In this document: piece by piece, positions 1-8,709 of the stretch | Layout of the letters: each line of letters begins with the position of its first letter | Numbering within the stretch: the first letter of the stretch is position 1 | DNA from: a virus | DNA length: 62,006 bases | IMG/VR virus record: IMGVR_UViG_3300033182_000774 | Coordinates: 1 to 62,006 of that record | Strand: one strand, 5' to 3' | Program-made: the position numbers and the translations under genes | Notes under the pieces: generated by a model | The model's input: the letters and a program-made list of their open reading frames with translations, nothing else | Told to the model about the DNA's origin: nothing | Database searches by the model: none

Positions 1-602
1 AACAATCTATGAAGGATTGTCAGGAAGGACATTAACTTTATCGGTAAGCAACGCAACCGATACGATTGATGTTAAATACTACGAAAGCGGTACGCTGTTA
101 GCGACTGACACAAACATAACAGTAACAAGTGGTTCTGCGACTTCAACTGTTCCTTCTGCGGTTTATGGGCAGACTGCTGGGGATACGATTTCGATTCAGG
201 TGTTTAACGTGGATGGAACGCCTTCGTCTAATAATATAGATAAAACAGTCTTAGCATTACCTTCTGGTGGAACCAAAACAACTTCAGGTAATTACCACAT
301 ACACACCTTTACTACATCAGGAACCTTTACTGTCCCATCTAACCTTACTCTGAGTAACGTCGAGTATCTTGTTATTGCGGGTGGAGGTGGTGGTGGCGGT
401 TCTACTGCTGGAGGAGGAGGTGCTGGAGGTTATCGTTGTTCTGTTGCGGGTGAAACCTCTGGAGGTGGAGCAAGTGCAGAATCGACGCTTTCATTATCAA
501 CAGGTAGCTACACTGTTACTGTAGGCGGGGGTGGAGCAGGTTCACGGAGGGGTGACGCTGGCTCCCCTAACAACACTAGCGGAGTCTCCAGTGTATTTGG
601 CA
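1..602. repeat. Left copy of imperfect terminal overlap
   Basis: Bases 1-602 align to 61405-62006 with no gaps. I counted about 23 substitutions, all between positions 133 and 463; the flanks 1-132 and 464-602 are identical. The overlap probably marks closure of a circular genome, but the substitutions mean it is not an exact terminal repeat. Confidence 0.9.
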
Positions 603-1123
603 CTATTACTTCCATAGGTGGAGGTAGGGGGTATAGTGGAAGCTCCTATGGCAGCGTCGTTGCTGCGTCCGGTGGCTCAGGAGGGGGAGGGGGTAGTTAT
701 GCCTCAAACGCCTCTCCTAACCGAAGTGATGGAGGCTCAGGCACTTCTGGACAAGGCTTCGCAGGCGGTGATGGTTTTAACCCATCTACACCCACTTACT
801 GGGGCGGTGGAGGAGGAGGAGGTGCTGGGGCCGTAGGCTCTGCTCATGTAGTGAACAATGCTAGTAGAACAGGCGGTGCAGGGCAAACATCTTCAATAAC
901 TGGGACAGCAGTTACCAGAGCAGGTGGTGGTGGCGGGGGTTGCACTACCAGTGGGACATCAGCAGGCGGTTCAGGTGGTGGAGGAAACGGCGCAGATCAG
1001 TCGGCGGGAGCAGGTTCAGATAACACAGGTGGAGGCGGTGGCGGTGGAGGCTGGTATCAAAATGGTAATGGTGGAGGAAACGGTGGTTCTGGCATCGTAA
1101 TTGTCCGCTACCAACTTCCATAG
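2..1123 (+). CDS. Glycine-rich tail fibre protein, 3' part
   Basis: This is the C-terminal part of a tail fibre, cut by the window edge; the frame is open from base 2. After a beta-rich Ig-like stretch comes a long glycine-rich domain with many runs of five to eight glycines, ending in a hydrophobic IVIVRYQLP tail. Such domains are typical of phage receptor-binding tips, which can pack as polyglycine-II helices. The frame matches the gene starting at 60665 exactly: joining 60665-61404 to 1-1123 gives 621 codons with no break, so a full-length protein of about 620 residues is expected. It is followed after 14 bases by another tail-related gene. The receptor is unknown. Confidence 0.8.
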   Translation, partial: TIYEGLSGRTLTLSVSNATDTIDVKYYESGTLLATDTNITVTSGSATSTVPSAVYGQTAGDTISIQVFNVDGTPSSNNIDKTVLALPSGGTKTTSGNYHIHTFTTSGTFTVPSNLTLSNVEYLVIAGGGGGGGSTAGGGGAGGYRCSVAGETSGGGASAESTLSLSTGSYTVTVGGGGAGSRRGDAGSPNNTSGVSSVFGTITSIGGGRGYSGSSYGSVVAASGGSGGGGGSYASNASPNRSDGGSGTSGQGFAGGDGFNPSTPTYWGGGGGGGAGAVGSAHVVNNASRTGGAGQTSSITGTAVTRAGGGGGGCTTSGTSAGGSGGGGNGADQSAGAGSDNTGGGGGGGGWYQNGNGGGNGGSGIVIVRYQLP

Positions 1124-1137
1124 AGAGGATCAACTAA

Positions 1138-1527
1138 ATGTCACATTACGCAAAAGTGGAAGACGGAATTGTAACAAAAGTGATTGTTGCAGAAGCAGAG
1201 TTTTTTGATACCTACGTTGATGATACCCCCGGCGAGTGGGTGAAAACCTCATATAACATGGGAGGTGGCGTTTACTATATAAATAATGTACCAGCCGAGG
1301 ATCAATCGGTTATCGAAGGAGATGAAGCAAGACAACGGAAGAACTATGCAGGGATAGGTTACTCATACGACAAAGAGCGTGATGCCTTTATTCCCCCAAA
1401 ACCATTTCCAAGCTGGGTTATTAACGAAGACACTTGCTTATGGGATGCCCCAATCGAATACCCAGACGATGGGAATATGTATCGATGGAACGAAGAAACA
1501 CAAACTTGGGATCAGATAAATGCCTGA
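1138..1527 (+). CDS. Tail-fibre-associated protein
   Basis: The 129-residue product is acidic and aromatic-rich, with a GIGYSYDKERDAFIPPKPF segment and a following SWVINEDTCLW segment. Similar segments recur in small proteins encoded beside tail fibres of marine phages. No catalytic motif is visible. It lies between two fibre genes and overlaps the next one by 8 bases, so translation is probably coupled. A role as a fibre tip, fibre chaperone or minor tail component is inferred from position only. Confidence 0.6.
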   Translation: MSHYAKVEDGIVTKVIVAEAEFFDTYVDDTPGEWVKTSYNMGGGVYYINNVPAEDQSVIEGDEARQRKNYAGIGYSYDKERDAFIPPKPFPSWVINEDTCLWDAPIEYPDDGNMYRWNEETQTWDQINA

Positions 1528-3343
1528 AACACGAGCCAGATTCTTATCAAACCTGATAGGTGCTACCAGCACCGACAATGACTTCACTCTGCCTGATACT
1601 GCGGTATCTGGGACGGATAACAAGGTTCTGACTTCTCAGGGTGATGGGACAGTTACTTGGGAAGAAACAACTGTTGCGCCCACGATTACTTCTCTTACTT
1701 ACCCAACTCAAAACGGAGTACAAGCAACAGCATTAGCCGCTACTGGGGCGCAAGACGATACAGCAGAAACTTTATTAATTAACGGTCAAAACTTAGGTGG
1801 TGCTTCTGTTCCACCCACAGTTGAAATACAGGTTTCAGGAAATTATGTACCTTTTGCAGGAACAGTTACTTGCAATTCTAATGGTACAATTGTTACTTGT
1901 TCAAGCGTAACAAAACGTGCTGCTGCTGATGGATATAATGTTAGATTAACTCATGGGAGTAATAATTTAACTGCATTAACTAATGTCAATTTTAGTGCTG
2001 ATCCTTCTTTTACAACTGCATCTGATTTAGGTCACATATATGAGGCACAATCGTTATCTAAGACAATTGTTGCAACGGGGGATGGAACAGTTAGTTATAG
2101 TGAGGGTACTACCACGCTACCAAGTTGGATTACATTAACAGGAGCAACTGGTGCATTAACTGGAACTGCTCCAAGCGTATCAAGTACAACTCAACAAAAT
2201 TTTGATATTATAGCTCAAGATTCCCAAAACCAAACGCATACAAGAAATTTCACAATCACAACATTAGACACTAATGTAAGTTTTGGTTCTCTTTATTCTT
2301 TTGCTAAAGCTCTAAGTACAACATCTAATCAAACAACACCAACCAACAAAGGTACTCTTACAATAAATAGTGTCAGTCTTGGTAATTATGGTTATGTAAA
2401 GTATGGGTCAGACACGACAATTAGTAGTTTTAGTAATAGTGATTGGTTTGCAGGAACCGCAGACACATACAGTTCATGGGTTATTGTTGATGGAAATCTT
2501 ACAATTAATTCAGGCCAAATATTAAGGCCCAGTGATAGAAAGTTGTTCACTGTACTTTATGTTACTGGGAATTTAACTGTTAATGGTGAAATTTCTATGA
2601 CAATGAGAGGGGCCAACCATAGTGGTACTGGTAATAGTGTTGGTTCAACTACAGCCGGTAATATTCGTATTATAGATGGTACATACGGATCATACACAAA
2701 CCCCACAATTCCTGCTACTGGAGGCACTGGAGCAAGTAGCTGGCAACATGGCACCACCCGCCCAACAGTAGGCACAACGCCAAATTTTGGAACAGGGGGT
2801 GGAGGTAATGGGGGTGCAGCAGAACAAACTGGAACTGCTTCGGGTGGAGGAGGAGCAAACGGAACTTCATTTACTGGTGGTAGTGCTGGTGGTGCATCTT
2901 ATATTGCGAATCCAGATGGTAATATAACAATATCTGGAGGTGATGCTGTAGCTAATGGAGGTGCTGGAGGTACTGGTAATAGTGGTGGATACTATGGGGC
3001 ATCTGGAGGTGCAGGGAACCCAGCAGGATCAAGTCAAAATGGTACTTATGGTTCAATCACTTCAGTTACAACTGGAACTGGTGGTGTTCTTGTGATTTTT
3101 GTTAAAGGTACATATTCAGGAAGTGGTTCAGTTTCCGCTAATGGTGGCCCGGGAAATTCAGGAAGCGGAGAATCCTATGTATCAGGAGAAGGTTCAGGAG
3201 GAGGTATGGCTACTGTATTTTGTGGCACAAATAGCTCTGGGCCTTCACCAACTGCAACTGCTGGTAATCATGGTAATAACTCATCAAATCCTAAATCTTC
3301 TGGTGATGGGTTTACGGCAATAATTGCAGGAACTTTACCATAA
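1520..3343 (+). CDS. Tail fibre with cadherin/Ig-like and Gly-rich domains
   Basis: The 607-residue product starts with a short N-terminal segment. It continues with beta-sandwich-like repeats rich in Thr, Ser and Val (residues about 50-250, with a putative-Ig pattern LPSWITLTGATGALTG) and a middle adhesin-like domain. From about residue 410 it ends in a glycine-rich C-terminal domain resembling that of the fibre at 2-1123. It is probably a distal tail fibre or adhesin for host recognition. It is the last gene of the fibre run and is followed by a hairpin with a short T tract near 3530. Confidence 0.7.
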   Translation: MPETRARFLSNLIGATSTDNDFTLPDTAVSGTDNKVLTSQGDGTVTWEETTVAPTITSLTYPTQNGVQATALAATGAQDDTAETLLINGQNLGGASVPPTVEIQVSGNYVPFAGTVTCNSNGTIVTCSSVTKRAAADGYNVRLTHGSNNLTALTNVNFSADPSFTTASDLGHIYEAQSLSKTIVATGDGTVSYSEGTTTLPSWITLTGATGALTGTAPSVSSTTQQNFDIIAQDSQNQTHTRNFTITTLDTNVSFGSLYSFAKALSTTSNQTTPTNKGTLTINSVSLGNYGYVKYGSDTTISSFSNSDWFAGTADTYSSWVIVDGNLTINSGQILRPSDRKLFTVLYVTGNLTVNGEISMTMRGANHSGTGNSVGSTTAGNIRIIDGTYGSYTNPTIPATGGTGASSWQHGTTRPTVGTTPNFGTGGGGNGGAAEQTGTASGGGGANGTSFTGGSAGGASYIANPDGNITISGGDAVANGGAGGTGNSGGYYGASGGAGNPAGSSQNGTYGSITSVTTGTGGVLVIFVKGTYSGSGSVSANGGPGNSGSGESYVSGEGSGGGMATVFCGTNSSGPSPTATAGNHGNNSSNPKSSGDGFTAIIAGTLP

Positions 3344-3529
3344 GAATACAAAGATATAAACATGAGTGGACATAGCCCAAACCTAGTAGCCTTCGCATGA
3401 GTGGCTACCCTAAAATAAAATACGGCTATCTTTTAGATTATGAAAGTTTCTTAAAATAATCCTGCTTATGTTACCGAAACAGATTTCGGAAACACTCACA
3501 CTAAGTGTGACACCCAGTCATATAGAAAT

Positions 3530-3552
3530 TCCCGCTTTTTATGTGGGATTTT
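3530..3552 (+). terminator. Rho-independent terminator candidate
   Basis: Inverted arms TCCCGC (3530-3535) and GTGGGA (3543-3548) flank a 7-base loop and are followed by TTTT. It lies in the 251-bp gap after the fibre gene. Two further small hairpins occur upstream (GTAGCC/GGCTAC near 3389-3411 and TCACAC/GTGTGA near 3495-3510). It would separate fibre transcription from the lysis-like genes. The T tract is short, so strength is uncertain. Confidence 0.5.
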
Positions 3553-3594
3553 AGATATGAAAGGCTCTAACACCAGAAGTGAAAGAAGAATGAA

Positions 3595-3993
3595 ATGAAG
3601 TACATAAAACCGATTAGCACGGCGGTGCTGATCGTGTTGTTTGGCGTTGGGGTCATGACCATGATCGTGGCTCTAACGGGATGCAGCACGTCCCAGCCTC
3701 CAGCCCACAAACCACATCCCTATTCCGGGGACCACAAAGTCTCCCAGCTTCGAGGCATGTTCTCTGTCTGCCTACAGACAAGGATGAGAGCATTGCCTGG
3801 ATTCCCAGGTGCGATCCACTTTTCTCACTGCGACTGCGTCGTGGACAAGTCAAGGGAGCAATATAGCTCTAGCGACTACAGCACTGTAAGCAGTACTGAA
3901 CTGGAGATTTTCTTCAGGGACGCTTCTATTGAGTGCGACGTTGAGAGAAAAATGTTGGAAACAAAGACCAAGCCTGACCCAGCTACGCTATGA
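3595..3993 (+). CDS. Small lipoprotein
   Basis: The 132-residue product has a hydrophobic N-terminal segment (residues about 8-27) ending in a lipobox LTGC with Cys30, so it is expected to be lipid-modified and anchored in the envelope. The mature part contains several cysteines. Position just before two holin-like membrane proteins suggests a spanin-like or envelope-disrupting role in lysis, or superinfection exclusion. It is longer than a typical Rz1 outer spanin and lacks its proline-rich look, so the function is open. It overlaps the next gene by 4 bases. Confidence 0.65.
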   Translation: MKYIKPISTAVLIVLFGVGVMTMIVALTGCSTSQPPAHKPHPYSGDHKVSQLRGMFSVCLQTRMRALPGFPGAIHFSHCDCVVDKSREQYSSSDYSTVSSTELEIFFRDASIECDVERKMLETKTKPDPATL

Positions 3994-4319
3994 ACCCCGC
4001 CGACCAGGAGTACTACAACTATGCACATAAACCAGAGGCAGTTATGGAAATAGAAACGTTAGTCAGCCTAGTTGAAAGAATTGGGCTGCCAGCGGTGATT
4101 ATCGCCGCCGCTTTTTGGTATATCAGGTATTCGACTGATTTGGCGAAGCGTGAGAGGGAAGAAATGTGGAAAAAGGACTCATCTAATGATGAACGTCTAA
4201 TGCGCCTCGTCGAAACCACAACGGCCGTGATGCAGGAAATGAAGGCGGCACTTAATGCAAACACAGAAACCATGAAGGAACTCCTCATGGAATTCCGACT
4301 CACAGCAAGTAAGAAATAA
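3990..4319 (+). CDS. Holin-like single-span membrane protein
   Basis: The product has one hydrophobic segment at residues about 31-47, followed by a charged helical region. That layout fits class III-like holins or membrane-anchored coiled coils. The ATG at 4044 (Met19), preceded by AGAGG at good spacing, is a plausible alternative start giving 91 residues. It overlaps both neighbours by 1-4 bases and sits between a lipoprotein and a two-span membrane protein, supporting a lysis cassette. Function is inferred from topology and context. Confidence 0.55.
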   Translation: MNPADQEYYNYAHKPEAVMEIETLVSLVERIGLPAVIIAAAFWYIRYSTDLAKREREEMWKKDSSNDERLMRLVETTTAVMQEMKAALNANTETMKELLMEFRLTASKK

Positions 4320-4678
4320 TGGAAACGATAACAGAAAAGACAACAGTTAAGGGTAAACCTGAAAAAATTAAAGTTGCTGCACCAGTTTATACAGTAACAG
4401 AAAAGATCGTTTTAAGACGGGCATCGTTTAGGTTTTTACTGGCCATACTAATCTTGGGGATATACGCATTTACCATATATAGTTTGATGTACACATCACC
4501 AACTTTAGATCCGAGTATGAATACGCTTCTTGTAAGTACGATAGGAGCGCTGACGGTGTTAATTTCGCAGATCGGATCGTTTATGTACGGCGACCCAAAA
4601 AGCGATACTAGCGACGGGAATGGTGATGATAAAAACGGCAAATCTGAAAAGAAGCCAGAAGAATCTGTAAACATTTAA
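4319..4678 (+). CDS. Holin-like two-span membrane protein
   Basis: This 119-residue product has a basic N-terminus, two hydrophobic segments (about 39-58 and 69-88) separated by a short polar turn, and a highly charged Asp/Lys/Glu C-terminal tail. This matches the topology of class II holins. It begins at the stop of the preceding membrane protein, and the M15 peptidase lies downstream at 5254, so it is the best holin candidate. No family signature was recognised. Confidence 0.55.
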   Translation: METITEKTTVKGKPEKIKVAAPVYTVTEKIVLRRASFRFLLAILILGIYAFTIYSLMYTSPTLDPSMNTLLVSTIGALTVLISQIGSFMYGDPKSDTSDGNGDDKNGKSEKKPEESVNI

Positions 4679-4691
4679 TAAAGGGGAAAAC

Positions 4692-4880
4692 ATGTTAGTT
4701 GGAATGTTGATGAACGCGATTCAAGGGCTGGTCGCAGACCAGGCTCAAAGTTTGATGAAGGAGCATGTGCTTGGGAAATTAGAAGAACACTTAACCGATG
4801 ATGCAAAAAAAGAACTGGACGAACATATCGACCAGATGACCGATAACGGGTTTAAATCAATAAAGGATATGTTTGGATAA
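4692..4880 (+). CDS. Small acidic helical protein
   Basis: A 62-residue ORF preceded by AAGGGG at suitable spacing. The sequence looks entirely helical, with amphipathic segments (HVLGKLEEHL, AKKELDEHID) and no cysteines or transmembrane span. It lies within the lysis-like cluster. Function unknown. Confidence 0.6.
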   Translation: MLVGMLMNAIQGLVADQAQSLMKEHVLGKLEEHLTDDAKKELDEHIDQMTDNGFKSIKDMFG

Positions 4881-4882
4881 AA

Positions 4883-4969
4883 ATGCTTATTTGTCCTAAA
4901 TGCCTATCATACCCATGCGCGTGTGATGACAATATAACCAGGAGAAAGGTTGGCAAACAAAAAAGATGA
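4883..4969 (+). CDS. 28-residue Cys-rich micro-ORF
   Basis: A short ATG-initiated frame encodes 28 residues with four cysteines arranged as CPKC...CAC and a basic tail. It overlaps the start of the mini HNH gene by 20 bases. The paired cysteines could bind zinc, like the zinc knuckle that often precedes HNH domains. It is small and lacks a clear ribosome-binding site, so it may be chance. Confidence 0.35.
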   Translation: MLICPKCLSYPCACDDNITRRKVGKQKR

Positions 4970-5165
4970 GTATGAACTTTACCATAGTTCTACTCGCATG
5001 AAAAAAGAGCGGGCTATGCGTAATAAAGCCCGCAGAAAAATGAAACGAAAACATGGGTTTTTAGATCGGCTGTCTGAAGTTGATCACATCGATGGCAACC
5101 CAAACAACAACAGCGACAAAAACTTGCGTTTAATTAGTCGCAGTAAAAACAGAAAAAAACAATGA
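4950..5165 (+). CDS. Mini HNH endonuclease-like protein
   Basis: The 71-residue product starts at a TTG preceded by GGAGAAAGG. It has a very basic N-terminal half and the HNH core EVDHIDGNPNNN...NLRLISRSKN (Asp45-His46, Asn58, Asn67), the beta-beta-alpha metal motif of HNH nucleases. It lacks the usual zinc-binding cysteines. Phage HNH proteins are either free-standing homing endonucleases or packaging partners; this one is far from the terminase genes, so a homing-type or DNA-nicking role is more likely. It overlaps the next small ORF by 4 bases. Confidence 0.65.
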   Translation: MANKKDEYELYHSSTRMKKERAMRNKARRKMKRKHGFLDRLSEVDHIDGNPNNNSDKNLRLISRSKNRKKQ

Positions 5166-5257
5166 AATATGGTGAGGGGTTTCTAGACCGGCTTTACAAA
5201 AAGAAAAAGAAAAAGAAGGTTAGAACCCCGCAACCTAATTACGGAGTAAAAGGGTGA
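5162..5257 (+). CDS. 31-residue lysine-rich ORF
   Basis: This ORF starts at an ATG overlapping the stop of the HNH gene and ends overlapping the GTG start of the M15 peptidase gene, so all three could be translationally coupled. It contains a run of lysines. Its N-terminus (GFLDRLY) resembles the segment just before the HNH motif (GFLDRLS), a hint of local duplication. Function unknown. Confidence 0.45.
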   Translation: MKYGEGFLDRLYKKKKKKKVRTPQPNYGVKG

Positions 5258-5739
5258 AAGTAAGCGAACACTTTACAAAACGAGAATTTGAGAAATCAGG
5301 CACCGCACTGCGACTGGGGATTGACAACACGATATCCGACCCAGAACACCTAATGAACTTATCATCCCTTTGTGCAACGGTCCTTGAACCGATACGGGAG
5401 AAGTGGGGGCCAATGTCTATTTCGAGCGGGTACCGGGACGCTCGTGTTTCGGAGGCGGTGGGAAGCTCCAGCAAGAGCAGTCACTGTTTCGCCATGGCGG
5501 CAGATTTTGAATGTTTCCAAAGCCCCAGCAACCTCACTGTTTTCAATTGGATTATCAAGGAATCAGGGATCTCGTTTGACCAATGCATTGCCGAGTATTT
5601 TTCACTTCAGGAGGGGGTCGGAGAACCTTTTGACGGCTGGATTCATATTTCTAGCCAGCGTGATAAATCCAAGAACAGGAACGATATTTTACTTGCCGTT
5701 AAGAACGATGGCAAAACCGCATACGAGAGGATTAGTTAA
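5254..5739 (+). CDS. M15-family peptidase (endolysin candidate)
   Basis: The 161-residue product begins at GTG. It has the peptidase M15A layout: SSGYR (57-61), a zinc-binding H77...D84 pair in the SSHCFAMAADF segment, and a terminal GWIHIS with His131. Such enzymes cleave D-Ala-containing peptide cross-links in peptidoglycan and serve phages as endolysins or virion lysins. Its place behind holin-like genes supports a lysis role, although a second wall hydrolase (SleB type) is encoded at 47499. No signal peptide is visible, consistent with holin-dependent release. Confidence 0.8.
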   Translation: MKVSEHFTKREFEKSGTALRLGIDNTISDPEHLMNLSSLCATVLEPIREKWGPMSISSGYRDARVSEAVGSSSKSSHCFAMAADFECFQSPSNLTVFNWIIKESGISFDQCIAEYFSLQEGVGEPFDGWIHISSQRDKSKNRNDILLAVKNDGKTAYERIS

Positions 5740-6617
5740 TGGCACGGACACTCAAGTGTGATGCGATCCAAGACCCAGATGGAAGCACACCGAATATATC
5801 ACTGACAGACGCTGTCACTTCCTTTGGCACCCTGCCTGTTGACATCAACGACGGGAACATCGATGGGTGTACGATCAACACCAGCGACATCACTGTTGGC
5901 CTTAATAAGACCCTTAATGTCCAGGCAGGGACGTTGACGACCAGTGAGACACAAAAAAATGACATACTGGACGGCTCCTCTGCACTTGCTTTGACAAATA
6001 TTGATACCAGCACAAATTACGCTGACGTTGAGGTGACTGGGGACCTGAAAGTTACTGGCAACAATATTAAAGATTCAGGTGGGGGTAACACCATTACAAT
6101 GGACGGGAGTAACAATGTCACAGTTTTAGGCGACCTCACTGTGACTGGCAACGATATATCTACCGCCTCAACAATGAATTTTAAGCCTGGGGGCACATCA
6201 AAGATGGAACTTCAGACAGACGGTGACCTTGTGGTAACTGGTGATGTTACTGCATTTGGGACGTTGTCTGACAAAAATATGAAACAAAACATAAAAACCC
6301 TTGAAGGTGAGGCCATGCAGAAGGTCAACAAAATCAGGGTTGTTCAGTTTCAATTTAAGCCTGAATTTCAGAATCATGAAGTTAGACAAGGAACCCAGAT
6401 CGGTTTGATTGCCCAGGAAGTGGAAGAAATCTATCCAGAGTGTGTCAAAACTAAGGATGACGGTACAAAAACAATTCAGTATGAACAACTTTGTGCTTTG
6501 CTCATAAAAGCATTGCAGGAAATCTATACACGGGGAGTCCCGCAACAAACATCGTTTGACTGGAACACCGTTCACCAGAACTCTGAAACTGGTTCAACCA
6601 CCGCTACTACAGAATAG
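5739..6617 (+). CDS. Tail fibre/spike with S74 intramolecular chaperone
   Basis: The 292-residue product has a beta-rich N-terminal half with repeated VTGDLKVTGN-like units, fitting a trimeric beta-helical fibre. From residue 177 it carries a peptidase S74 domain (SDKNMKQNI, then GLIAQEVEEIYP). In this family the chaperone trimerises and folds the fibre, then cleaves itself off at the serine of the SD dyad (here Ser177-Asp178). The gene starts at the stop of the M15 peptidase and is followed by another fibre gene. Confidence 0.85.
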   Translation: MARTLKCDAIQDPDGSTPNISLTDAVTSFGTLPVDINDGNIDGCTINTSDITVGLNKTLNVQAGTLTTSETQKNDILDGSSALALTNIDTSTNYADVEVTGDLKVTGNNIKDSGGGNTITMDGSNNVTVLGDLTVTGNDISTASTMNFKPGGTSKMELQTDGDLVVTGDVTAFGTLSDKNMKQNIKTLEGEAMQKVNKIRVVQFQFKPEFQNHEVRQGTQIGLIAQEVEEIYPECVKTKDDGTKTIQYEQLCALLIKALQEIYTRGVPQQTSFDWNTVHQNSETGSTTATTE

Positions 6618-6619
6618 TT

Positions 6620-8140
6620 ATGAGTTTCCCGAATAGTGGTGCAGTCTCATTAAACGCATTCGCAGATGAAGTAGGAGATTCGGATAATATTCACTCAATG
6701 AGTGAGTTTTATCGAAAAGCCGCTGGCCCTGTTTATGACATTGGGGACAACTCTGATATTCCTACCTCTGGCGCAATTTCATTCTCCCAACTCCGGGGCG
6801 CATCTGCTGTTGTTAAAAGAAACACAAGTGATGGGGTCCTTGATAATTCGTTTGGTGCAACCAGCCTTGCTGGCTACTTTAATGCTACGGAAAAAGCAAA
6901 TAAGGTCTGTCATCTTACAGTAGACACTGTGATTGGTGGTAACGCACTTCCTCAAGCAGGCAGTGTCAACACTGGAGCGTTCAATTCAGGTGATCCAGTT
7001 TATGTAGACATAACCTCAAATGGGGGCATTCATGGGGGTAATGGGGCGCCTGGAAGTGCTGGTAACGTAAACATGAACGGCAATGGAAATAACGATAACA
7101 CCCAGACAACCAATAACCCCAATAATGGTGGACCAGGAGGAACGGGTCTAGTTTTCGCCAGCAACCCCACCACAGGTGCGGAACAACAGGTAATACTTAC
7201 TCCCGGTTCTGATGCAAGAATTCTAGGTGGGGGAGGTGGCGGCGGGGGCGCAGGCATCTGGAACCCCGGGACAAGAGGAAATGGTCAGGTTAGGAACAAC
7301 CCCACCGCAGCAAAAGCTAATGAAGTTTATATTGTCCCGCCACATTGGCCATTAAAATTTAACAATAACCCCACAACCATTCATGTAACCACTAACTGGA
7401 ATGCATACGCCCCTTTAACTGTCAATTGGGATGCAAGACCAGCAGTAGAAGGTGGAGAATATTCCACACCTTATTCTAGCCGAAATAATGGTAATAAGCC
7501 TAATTGGGCATCTAATAATGCCTCTAGTGTAGGTAGCAATAACGGGAACGCTGGAGCCGCTGGTCAGCCCGGCAATGCTGGGAACCCAGGCACTGGAGTT
7601 GCTCCAGGGTCAGGTAACAATGGGAACCCTGGACATCCTGGGGTCATTACCCCACCAACTATAGATCCCAATAATTTCCCTACTGTCACAGTCCAAGACA
7701 TAACAAATACCCCACTTCATAGTGCCCCCAATACAGGGTGGGGTATTATGTCGAGTGGTCCTGTGGTTCAAGGTAGTGCTGGAAACCCTAACTACTACAC
7801 CCAATATCAACTTCACGCAATGGTTCACTCTTCTACTGGTAACTACCCTGGCATAGGGAGTGTGTGTATTTTTGGAAGGCATCAGAATGTTTCTTACGGC
7901 GTAGGTCAAGGCTGGGGGAATTACTACAGGACTTGGCCAGTAAATAGCTACCATTGGCAGATTTATGGAGGTGGAGTAAACACAGGTAGTGTTGGGAACG
8001 TCAACGCAGAAGCAAACAGCGGCAATCCAGGCACCTTAATTGGTGTTGGGAATGGTGGTCCAGCGGGGGCAAAATATATTAATGGGAACACACATCCTAG
8101 TATTAATTTTGGCGATTTAGACCCTGGTACTACTCCATGA
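6620..8140 (+). CDS. Tail fibre with collagen-like/polyglycine segments
   Basis: The 506-residue product begins with a compact domain (MSFPNSGAVSLNAFADEVG) common at the N-terminus of marine phage fibres. A central Gly/Asn/Pro-rich domain follows, including an eight-glycine run near residue 205 and collagen-like triplets such as GNPGHPG at about 307-345. The C-terminal part is aromatic and again Gly/Asn-rich. It is probably a receptor-binding fibre. The next two genes encode 2-oxoglutarate oxygenases, which could hydroxylate it. It overlaps the first of them by 4 bases. Confidence 0.75.
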   Translation: MSFPNSGAVSLNAFADEVGDSDNIHSMSEFYRKAAGPVYDIGDNSDIPTSGAISFSQLRGASAVVKRNTSDGVLDNSFGATSLAGYFNATEKANKVCHLTVDTVIGGNALPQAGSVNTGAFNSGDPVYVDITSNGGIHGGNGAPGSAGNVNMNGNGNNDNTQTTNNPNNGGPGGTGLVFASNPTTGAEQQVILTPGSDARILGGGGGGGGAGIWNPGTRGNGQVRNNPTAAKANEVYIVPPHWPLKFNNNPTTIHVTTNWNAYAPLTVNWDARPAVEGGEYSTPYSSRNNGNKPNWASNNASSVGSNNGNAGAAGQPGNAGNPGTGVAPGSGNNGNPGHPGVITPPTIDPNNFPTVTVQDITNTPLHSAPNTGWGIMSSGPVVQGSAGNPNYYTQYQLHAMVHSSTGNYPGIGSVCIFGRHQNVSYGVGQGWGNYYRTWPVNSYHWQIYGGGVNTGSVGNVNAEANSGNPGTLIGVGNGGPAGAKYINGNTHPSINFGDLDPGTTP

Positions 8141-8709
8141 TTCTACACGGGATGGCCATAACAGAACAGCTTTGCGCTGACTGGATTCAACATTTTGACA
8201 GGTCTTTAGAAGAAGCCGAAGTTGGTGGGGAGGGTGAGTCCCGCATCGACAAAGGTGTACGCAGAAGCAATATCAGGTTTTTTGGGAGAAGGCATGGAGC
8301 TTATGACCATGTCGTCTTCTCAGTCCTACAAATTTTACAGGACCTCACTTTTGAAATTAATTCAAAGATGGGTTTCGACTTAGATCCTGTGTTTAATTTT
8401 CAGTTCACAAAATATACCGACGATGAGGAACAAACCTATGACTGGCACAACGATACAGAATTTTTTACACCAGAGGTAAGGCCAAGAAAGTTAAGTATTG
8501 CTATTCCGCTAAACCAATCAGGAGTCCATTACAAGGGTGGTGAATTTGAAATTAAAAATTGTTTAGGGAGTAACGACACAGAGCAGTATATGTTAGGCGC
8601 TGGGGAGTTTATAGCATTTCCTAGTTTCATGTTCCACAGAGTGGCCCCCGTCAAGGAAGGGGTTAGGTATTCAATAGTTACATGGTTTAGAGGACCTAAA
8701 TGGAGATAA
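8137..8709 (+). CDS. 2-oxoglutarate/Fe(II) dioxygenase (prolyl-hydroxylase-like)
   Basis: The 190-residue product has the double-stranded beta-helix signature: His104-x-Asp106 (WHNDTEFF), distal His167 (MFHRVAPV) and Arg177 for 2-oxoglutarate binding (GVRYSIV). The family hydroxylates proline or other side chains using Fe(II), O2 and 2-oxoglutarate. An in-frame ATG at 8152 is an alternative start. It overlaps the collagen-like fibre gene by 4 bases and the next oxygenase by 10, so all three are probably co-translated. Modification of the fibre is an inference from this linkage. Confidence 0.85.
   Translation: MILHGMAITEQLCADWIQHFDRSLEEAEVGGEGESRIDKGVRRSNIRFFGRRHGAYDHVVFSVLQILQDLTFEINSKMGFDLDPVFNFQFTKYTDDEEQTYDWHNDTEFFTPEVRPRKLSIAIPLNQSGVHYKGGEFEIKNCLGSNDTEQYMLGAGEFIAFPSFMFHRVAPVKEGVRYSIVTWFRGPKWR

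Noticed and set aside
133-463. Diversity-generating retroelement acting on the tail fibre
   Set aside because: Substitutions are of all types rather than adenine-specific, and no reverse transcriptase or template repeat was seen.
1-602. Exact direct terminal repeat of a T7-like linear genome
   Set aside because: The two copies differ at about 23 positions and lie inside one fibre gene whose frame closes perfectly, which fits circular closure better.
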